From assembly GCA_945859605.1 (NCBI GenBank), contig OX243811.1, positions 54,028,113 to 54,092,112 on the forward strand: a DNA stretch of 64,000 bases. The letters run 5' to 3'. The translations under genes and the position numbers were made by a program. This document shows positions 56,995 through 64,000 of this stretch, piece after piece. This DNA comes from Lumbricus rubellus. Lineage: Eukaryota > Annelida > Clitellata > Crassiclitellata > Lumbricidae. The notes under the pieces were generated by a model that saw only the letters and a program-made list of their open reading frames with translations, did not search any database and was not told the DNA's origin. Each line of letters opens with the position of its first letter. Position 1 is the stretch's first letter.

Positions 56995-58617
56995 ATATGT
57001 ATGTATACATGTATGTATATGTATGTATATATGTAAATATGCGGTCGAAATACATCCTTATAGAAAAGCGCGCTTTAAAGCGCGCTGGCAAGTCAAAATA
57101 CATCCTTTATAGAAAACCGCGCTTTAAAGCGCGCTGGCAAGTCAAAGGGTTAAACAGTTCAAATGTCAATAATCACTGAATACATATCTAGCTGGTTTCA
57201 GTAAAACAATCCAAAAGGTCATAAGTATTGTTACAAATGTTGCAATTTTTGAGTAGTAGCATAATTCAATTATGTCAACAGGACATTAAAATAATGTCAG
57301 ACTGTCAAATGGCTATGTTGATTGAGCGATCATGGTTTGCAATGAAATGCAAAGACTTGAGTTTGAAGTTGCCTCAGAGATGGCAAGGTAGTCAATGTTT
57401 TGCATGATCACTGATCAGCGATCGCATAAGGCACAGTATCCTGTTAGCCTCCAGAGTTGATTAAGCATTCTGTAATGTGCATACGAGTTGTATTTTAGAT
57501 TCATTCATTCATTCATTCATTCATTCCTTCGGACATTTATATAGCGCTCCTTCAAGTAAAAAAAACTACTCAGAGGCGCTCCAGACTCAAGCGCCCAAAA
57601 AGAACAGTTTTAAGTTTAGTAAGATTGTAAAATAGGTGTCAGAAACTAAGCCAGCGTAATGTCTTTCACGACTCCCACCAGATTAGACAGTTTTAGAAGC
57701 TGTTTGGTGTTTTCTGCATTTACCAAACATAAACGTTTTGAGCCAAAGGCCTTGCATTTGCCTAGAACAGGCTTATGATACAGAAATATTTCTTCTGTAG
57801 GACATGATCTCGGTGGTGTGGACCAGCTTTTAGTTGTTTATCTCAGATTTAGAATATTCCCAATATTTATTTATTTATTTATTTTGAAATTTTACATAGC
57901 GCCTCTTTAAGGTAGGCTACTCAGAAGCTCTCCCGGTCCAACTACGACTTAATAATTATAAGACAGCGATAACATTATTACACACCTTGAAGTTAGGCGA
58001 TTATTTAATTAGTACAGGAGTCCTCCATTTGCCAGTTGTCCATCTAGTGATTCTAGTCCAGAGGACTCAAACATGCAACCCTTCAGATAACAATGTGTTA
58101 TGTTTGGTTGATAAAGAGTTTACTGTTAAGCACTAAAAAATGCAGTTTATGATTACAATGGTAATTGTGAAGTGATGAAAACAGGATTGTAAAAGTGTGT
58201 TAATACATATGTTGTTATGAAGTAATCGAAGTATGCGTTATAAAGTTTATTATTATGAATGCGATTGTGAAGTGATCAAATTTTTTATTACAATTACAAA
58301 TAATTGTGAATTTTAAACTAACTCTGTATCTTATTATCTTTATTTCAGACATAATACCAACCTCGGGTAAAACAGGAGACGGGCTTGAAGTGGGTCTGCA
58401 GTGGATTGCGGAAACGCTCAACGACAAACGTCATCTTCCAAAAGACTCTGATCAACTGAAGCATCCTAATACTAAGGCGGATAATAAAAACTCTATAGGC
58501 TATTTTGGAAAAGCATGGGAACTCTTCTACTCGCTTTTTGTAGGCTCAGAAGGCCCAGACAACAAAACAATGCTGAAAGAATTGAATAATGAGTATTTAA
58601 AACAAGATGTGAACTAA
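53780..58617 (+). CDS. ARF-family small GTPase with altered switch II and long C-terminus
   Basis: Five exons: 53780-53840 (ATG), 54499-54576, 54884-54957, 55983-56217, 58349-58617. Phases close, giving 238 residues; ARFs are about 180. Signatures: MGGIIG with Gly2 for myristoylation, P-loop GLDAAGKT, switch I TIPTIGFNVE, NKQD, and TSGKTGDGL where ARF1 has the CAT base-recognition loop. ARF1-like effector residues are kept (Phe in GFNVE, Trp in AWDVG, Tyr in RHYF). In switch II the canonical WDVGGQ is WDVGFR, so the catalytic glutamine is missing. About 55 residues after the G domain ([16 protein letters not shown] to the end) are outside the normal ARF fold and unrecognised. Whether it is an ARF proper or an ARL cannot be settled here. 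Poly(A) signal at 58765. Confidence 0.93.
54050..54190 (+). mobile_element. SINE with L2-type tail
   Basis: GAGCAAGTCCTTCACTCGCA, ATTGCTCATGAGC, CCGATTCAGTGTCTGCGATG, then CGCCTCTGAGTAGATATC and TTGAAGGGGCGGTATATCC. Same element as 46300-46500 in the other orientation. Located in intron 1 of the GTPase gene. Confidence 0.7.
54558..54600 (+). repeat. 20-bp tandem duplication across a splice donor
   Basis: ACAATACCAACAATAGGTAA occurs twice in a row. The first copy holds the donor used in the gene model (exon ends 54576). The second copy offers another GT 20 bases later, which would shift the frame. Confidence 0.92.
55380..55655 (+). mobile_element. L2/CR1 LINE 3' fragment, decayed
   Basis: Broken LINE C-terminus, then CACTGGGAGCACCTCTGATT and a degenerate tail. 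Located in intron 3 of the GTPase gene. Confidence 0.5.
56277..57149. mobile_element. piggyBac-like element swollen by (TATG)n
   Basis: Ends CCCTTTGACTTGCC and GGCAAGTCAAAGGG are perfect inverts. TTAA lies on both sides (56273-56276, 57150-57153). Inside are two long TATG/TATA microsatellites (56324-56668, 56766-57035) split by about 100 bp of unique sequence. Near the right end is a 45-bp direct repeat, each copy with the 18-base palindrome GCGCGCTTTAAAGCGCGC. Located in intron 4 of the GTPase gene. Confidence 0.85.
57530..57600 (-). repeat. L2-type tail with (ATTC)n
   Basis: (ATTC)n, then GGACATTTATATAGCGCTCC, TTCAAG and ACTCAGAGGCGCTCC on the plus strand. Located in intron 4 of the GTPase gene. 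Confidence 0.65.
57875..58095 (-). mobile_element. tRNA-type SINE with L2-like tail
   Basis: On the minus strand a head with GTTGCATGTTTGAGTCC (B-box-like) is followed by ACTAGATGG..., AAGTCGTAGTTGGACCGGG, and a tail AGGCGCTATGTAAAA. A second head of the same kind lies at about 59000-59110. Located in the last intron of the GTPase gene. Confidence 0.55.
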
Positions 58618-58764
58618 AATGTGACTGAAATGTGATTTGCTAATTTTAATTTTTTTTATTTATTCACCTTGCATCTTCAATATGTATTTCATTATTTCTT
58701 GGAATTCTTTGTTGATGATCCTTGTAAATTTATTATGAATTATGATCCATGTGTTTGGATTTAT

Positions 58765-58770
58765 AATAAA
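58765..58770 (+). terminator. candidate poly(A) signal of the ARF-like GTPase gene
   Basis: AATAAA 148 bases after the stop codon, followed by a (TA)n run. Confidence 0.55.
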
Positions 58771-58774
58771 GCGA

Positions 58775-60910
58775 ATATATATTATATATATATATATATA
58801 TAAAATATTATATATATGCATATGTGTATGTGTATTAGTAAGGACCTTAGGTTTTCACATTGAACAATTTGAAACCATGCCATCATTGATTTTGAATTTT
58901 TTTAGGGAAAATGAATGTTTATAGTTAGAATGATTTTATATAATGATGTTAACAATGGCAGAAATAAGACCGTTGTACTTGATTCCATGACTCCACTTCT
59001 TGAAGTTAGGCGATTCTAATCGTGCAGGCAGCCCTAAATTTACAGCGGTAGGCCTACCAGTATAATCCATCTAGGCGATGGGTCTCAAACAAGCAGCCCT
59101 TAAGAATTTCCTGATTTTTTGACAGTGAAAATTTATAACTTACTTTTGTTTTCTTGCAACAACAATAATAATAATAAAAAATAGTAATAATTTTTTTTGA
59201 CTAAATAGGCTACATGCCTCTCTAGGCTCTCTAAATGCAGCATTTAGATTATTATATAACATAAAAAACTTAAGCAAGCTGCTTGTACCACCATATTAGC
59301 ATAAACTTTGTGTCACCAGAATGATGTAGTATATGTAGTGTCACTGAATGAATAGAACCGTTAGCGCATGTGATGATGTGACCTGCAAACTCATGTAAGC
59401 TTGCAGGCCTATGGATCTTTCTGTGACCCTCTGGTGAATTCGAGCTTGAGATCTCTGATAAAATAGTCAGAGTGCCTCACCTCGTCGAAAGTTGTGTGAA
59501 ATCTATGGTGAGTAGAACTACATGCAAGGATTTATTGTGATCAGTAGATCCGTATGATTGACATTGATTGTAGGTTAAGGTGATTAAAGCTACTGAGGTA
59601 AAACTTATAGGCCCAGGTCAGAAAACACAATAATTTTGGTCCATGAAACATTGATTAAGTCGGGGTTCAAACAGAATTCGGTAGAGAAATGGTGAACTGT
59701 AAATTTTCCAATACACTATAGACAAGAGCGACAGGTAATGGGAAAATCATCGCCAATGTCGAAAATTACGAAACTCATGGTTCCATAATTTCATGAATTC
59801 TACTGGCTCGAAATAGGTAATAGCCTAACCGCGTAGGCATCAAAGACTAGTACCGTATTCATTACTCTCTATCTTGAATTATTCTTGAATCACCTAGCGC
59901 TGCCTGAAAGTTTAGCCAAGAATGGAGGGAGTAAATTTGTTCCAGATCGTCAGGACATCAGAAGGAGTGCATAGGAAATATTTACTGACACCAGAAATAT
60001 AGTGAAGGTTTGCAAAGTACTTTGGCTTTGTGTGAATCCATGAACGAGCCCTATCGATTATAGGTATTAACTTTGAACGAAGAAGATTGTTGAGAATGAA
60101 CTCGTTGTATATTTACTTACTTACGTGCAAGGTGCTCAACAGGAAGTGGACAGGTGGTCTTCTCTGTTGATTGGGCTGGACAACAGTGCTGAAGCTGTCA
60201 ACGGTGGGCTGGTCACCGGTTGGAGGAAAATTTTGTTACCATGCAATAATATACATCATCATATATGCTTAATAATAATAAGACCGGGCAGACGCTACTA
60301 GCCCAATGACCACACGATCTTGTTTACTATCGCGTTTCCACTGTAGTCAAAGTAGTCCTCTAACGTTGTGCCTTTAGCGTACGGAATGGACGCCGCCGTA
60401 GTAAGCCATAAAATTATTCTCGTTTATTCTGTCTAAATTGAATCGTGATTGTAGTCGTAAGAGCTTTTCAAATTTGTAAAGTACCACGGTAAAGCTAAGT
60501 ACAGAGCACCTGCTTATTCACGAGCATATCAAGCCAGCATTCCTGTAAAGTCTGTTACGCAGTAGGCCCTATGCTGAGTAGCCTATAGTCAATTTGTGCG
60601 CAGGATTAAAATCAATCGCGTCAGCTTCTAAATTAATCGCCTGGTATTACACAGAAGTGCGTCGGTAACGCCAGCCCATTCACTGACATGCTTGTTAATA
60701 TATTTGGTGCATTCTGTCATTAGCCTACTTCCTTAGATGTGAGCATTTCTTTTCCTCTGGGACTTCTGAGCTTCAAGAAAAAAAAGTAATGATGCAGGTT
60801 TTAGTATAAAATTGACTGCTTATGAGAGACCAAAAAATGAATACGAAATTTGTTTCTAAATAAAATGAAACAACGTGGACCATTTCCATTATTTATTGTT
60901 TTTGTCTTAG
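58775..60910. other. intergenic, no gene recognised
   Basis: Contains a (TA)n run (58775-58815) and a SINE head fragment (about 59000-59110) resembling 58095-57985. No conserved reading frame. The promoter and first exon of the SLC6 gene should lie in or before this stretch. One possible start is ATGATGCAG at 60789-60797, directly before a GT, which would join in phase to the exon at 60911. Confidence 0.4.
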
Positions 60911-63900
60911 ACGAAATCGTTTGATTCAGTGAATGAAAGTCTTGCATTGGACAATGGGGCGTTCACTCCCATTCCTCTGGATAACCCCGAACCAATTGCA
61001 ACGTCTCAGGTTCCTGACACTCCCACCACCACCAGCAACAACACCACCTCCGATTCAAAGACTGATATTCCTGAACGAGAAACCTGGGGCACAAAGATTG
61101 ACTTTATGTTGTCCGCGGTGGGATATGCGGTTGGATTTGGGAATGTCTGGCGATTTCCATATCTCTGCTACATCAATGGAGGAGGTATGACAACACACAC
61201 ACACACACCCACGGTCCCACACACATGCTATTCGTACATTTAAGTAAATATGTATTTGCTAGCATGCTCTATTAATGTCAAGCATGATAAATGTTGAGCA
61301 TGTAAGTGAGTAGGGTACAATAATTTTATGGTCTGCGTCACTGGTGCCAATTTTTATGTCAGTGTTTTAACGTTGAAGGATTGAATTTCAGAGATGTTCG
61401 GACCTTGCATTCCAGATCTTTAATATGTGCAGTTGTTAATTTAAGTAAAATATTATACATGTATGTACTATGTAGGTTCAGACTGTAGAAGAAGCATTGC
61501 CAAGTGAGAGAAAAGGTGAAAATGAGAATGAAAAAATGTGGGCGTCGGAGTGGGGGTGTTGGTGGGCAAGAAATTAAATTATTATCTGCCATAACTAGTA
61601 GCTTGATGTGATTCTTTTTAAGAACATTGTACAAAATATTGTTCTTATGCGAAATCATTATTGTTTGAAAGTAAAGTATAACTCAATTAAGGTTTTTTGT
61701 TGTTTCTAATATGAGAATAAACATTTATTTGTGATGTTCATTACTGACTTGCTATTTTTTTTGTTTTAGGAGCTTTTCTTATTCCATACTTCTTCATGAT
61801 GGCTTTTGCGGGAATGCCACTCTTTTACCTGGAGTTAGCTTTGGGGCAGTATGCAGCTCTTGGGCCGATCACAATCTGGGGAGTTTGTCCATTATTCAAA
61901 GGTGAAAATTTCCATCTTCTGCCTATTGTTTTATTCAGATGCAGCCTGGTCACAAATAATATTTTGCGCACATTCTGTATTTCGTTCTAATGGTTTATTA
62001 TGCTAGTGTTGTGATACTGGTTTGAGGAATACAGTATTGAATAAAGCAATAATGCTATTTAAGTAATTGATTTAGGTAGGCGTAAAAAAGGTTGTGTTTC
62101 CGGTAACCCGACCGACCCATTTTTACGGCCGCGACCCAAATATTTTTGTAAAAAAATTTATAATTTTTTTTAATACATTTTAAAACTTTTTTATAAAAAT
62201 TTAAAAAAAATTTTAAACCTTAAAAAAACCCATTTGTATTGACATAACAGAAAAGACGTCAACAAAATGAAATTAATAGGACTTGTTTCTAACGCAGTTT
62301 TAGGTGCAGACAGTCGGGAAATAGGCAGTTTATACTTGCTTAGAACACGTACTTTGTTACAGCGTGCAAAAAAGACTAGTGGGGTATACTTTTTCGGATA
62401 GTCACTGCATAAAAATATTTTACCAAAATTAAAATATTTTCCGACCTACCTACCCAATTTTTTTTAGCTCTGTTATCGGAAACACAACATTTTTTTAGGC
62501 CTTATGAAGATACTATGGACCAAGATCCAATTGAGGTCTGCTTTCTGTCCCTTTTGCTCTCATCTCAGCTATGGAGAACTGTGTCTTTTCTGTGGAAGGC
62601 CCTCGACCTGGAATGGCCTCCATTTTTTATGTCTTGCTCCATTTCTAGAACTCCTCAGGCATACCTCTCTCATCTTAAGACAGTTTTGTTTGACTGTGCT
62701 GGGGTAGGGAGCACCTCTAAGTAGTCCCCTTGAAGAGATGCTATTCAAATTACTGTAATAATGAATAATTGAATGGATTGAGACTCGAGCAGTAGAACGA
62801 GAACTTCAATCTGTGTTTGAGCAGAAAGATGGAACCAGTGACGTTGCTCAACCAGATATTGAAGAATCGATGGAGATGAGCACAGAAGATTTACATTACA
62901 TTACATTACAGTTGAGAAAATAACATTCTGCAGATTCTCCTATTAATGTGTTACTCATTTTTTAAACAGAAAATGACAATGCCACTGTTAACTTTTATAT
63001 CATCCTGAATAACATAAAGCAAGTGAATTTCTATGAAGAATTAGAAAATCTGATTCTGCATTTAGGATTTTACAGTAGCCTAAATGTTTTTTGTGTTTTC
63101 AATGGTTTTCCATGTACCATTGTTACGTATTGCTTAGATTGGTGGTTGTTGTATGTTTGCAGGTCTTGGTTATGCGATGGTTGGCATCAGTGCCCTAGTG
63201 TCTGTCTATTACAACGTGATCCTCGGCCTTAGTGTCTTCTACTTGTTTTCATCTTTTACGAGTGAACTGCCATGGAGTAAATGTGGAAAATGGTGGAATC
63301 GGAACTGCTCAAATAATCCGTATGGTTGGTTTCCAATTGGACACCTCTGGACTTTAACTTATTTATTGTTGTGATTATTATTACTTTTGTGCTTCAATGG
63401 TCGATACCTTGTGCATTAGAGAGGGCGGGCGATAGAAATTTCATGCCTCTAGGAGAGCTGTCACGACCTCTAACTATCTGTAGGCTTTATAAGAAAACAT
63501 TTTCAAACAAGGATGCTGTTAATAGTTGTATGACGGTACAATAATTACCCGGGTACATTTGAAAATACAAAGTTCTATGATTTTATTCAGATGTTAAGTT
63601 TAAAAATTAAACTTGCAAAGCGTGTAATTTAGCAGAAAAGTTCTTGAACGGAAGTGGGCCTGTGCTGAAGCAGAAAATAATAAGTAAAGTAATTTTAAGA
63701 TGTTGTAAGCTTAAACTGATTGTAATTAAGTGTAAGTAATATGATGTTTCTAAGGCGTAAATCGTAAAATTTGTATAACTACCCAGCGGACCCTAAAGGT
63801 CACTGGGCCCTGGGCATTTGACCGCTCTGCCTCACCTCTCAGTGGACCTGGCATTAGACACTTGCTTGATAGGCAATATTGATTAATGATAGTGATTGAA

Positions 63901-64000
63901 TATTAAATTTACACTGTGCTATAATTAATGTGTTAAAATGTTTTTGCTACTCTTAGCTCATAATGAACAGTGTAATGAAAGCAACGTCAGTTTCAATGAC
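60911..64000 (+). CDS. SLC6 family Na+/Cl- -dependent transporter, N-terminal part (continues past window)
   Basis: Imports amino acids or amine transmitters driven by sodium and chloride across the plasma membrane. Exons: 60911-61184, 61770-61901, 63163-63324, 63957 to the window end. Phases are consistent. A stop lies in frame directly before 60911, so the ATG is on an upstream exon. The exons encode a Ser/Thr-rich cytosolic N-terminus, then TM1 with the family signature [18 protein letters not shown] and [13 protein letters not shown]2 follows ([13 protein letters not shown]), then [13 protein letters not shown] and TM3 ([16 protein letters not shown]), then the start of the large extracellular loop ([16 protein letters not shown], further CNESN glycosylation sites). 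The GNVWRFPY helix forms the Na+/substrate site. The subtype (glycine, GABA, other) cannot be told from this part. Confidence 0.93.
62078..62502. mobile_element. MITE with inverted ends, class uncertain
   Basis: Left AGGCGTAAAAAAGGTTGTGT, then TTCCGGTAAC. Right end inverted AGGCCTAAAAAAATGTTGTG, then TTTCCGATAAC. No clear target duplication. Located in an SLC6 intron. Confidence 0.65.
62515..62768 (+). mobile_element. L2/CR1 LINE 3' fragment
   Basis: Reads [11 protein letters not shown] then [12 protein letters not shown] in broken frames, and the tail GGGAGCACCTCTAAGTAGTC then CTTGAAGAGATGCTATTCAA. Located in an SLC6 intron. Confidence 0.75.

Noticed and set aside
56254..57179. Tyr/Met/Cys/His-rich frames up to 272 codons
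   Set aside because: Translation of TATG/TATA microsatellites in an intron.

Overview
The window is nuclear DNA of an invertebrate animal. It carries intron-rich protein genes with GT-AG splice sites, many short exons, and a dense load of animal-type transposons (hAT, mariner, piggyBac-like, Mutator-like, L2/CR1 LINEs and tRNA-derived SINEs). The proteins are clearly metazoan, but the species cannot be fixed from sequence alone. A marine non-vertebrate deuterostome or a lophotrochozoan would fit.

Six protein genes were rebuilt exon by exon, checking splice sites and reading phase. (1) NUP188, plus strand, 3' half only, last 24 coding exons, 165-14889. (2) PRPF4, minus strand, complete in 15 exons, 15117-23791, tail to tail with NUP188. 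(3) A secreted serine beta-lactamase-like protein, minus strand, complete in 5 exons, 27211-37231. (4) PTS, 6-pyruvoyltetrahydropterin synthase, minus strand, complete in 6 exons, 45239-50890, including a 23-nt microexon. (5) An ARF-family small GTPase, plus strand, complete in 5 exons, 53780-58617, with an altered switch II and a long C-terminal tail. (6) The 5' part of an SLC6 sodium/chloride-coupled transporter, plus strand, 60911 to the window end.

The genes do not form one pathway. NUP188 (nuclear pore) and PRPF4 (U4/U6 snRNP) are housekeeping genes packed closely, with 3' ends that probably overlap. PTS belongs to tetrahydrobiopterin synthesis, ARF to membrane traffic, and SLC6 to solute uptake.

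The stretch 23.8-53.7 kb is mostly mobile DNA. It holds at least ten elements with exact or near-exact 8-bp target duplications, a 748-bp foldback element with a 9-bp duplication, two internally deleted mariners, a 2-kb satellite with a 21-bp period inside a lactamase-gene intron, and a 1.64-kb composite transposon with seven TGACGTCA sites. The short motif TAGGCCTA and its variants are strikingly common in this part and rarer in the gene-dense flanks. No CRISPR, rRNA or intact tRNA gene was seen, and I found no convincing new multi-gene system. The most interesting items are the GTPase variant, the transposon with the CRE-like array, and minisatellites or duplications sitting on splice sites.
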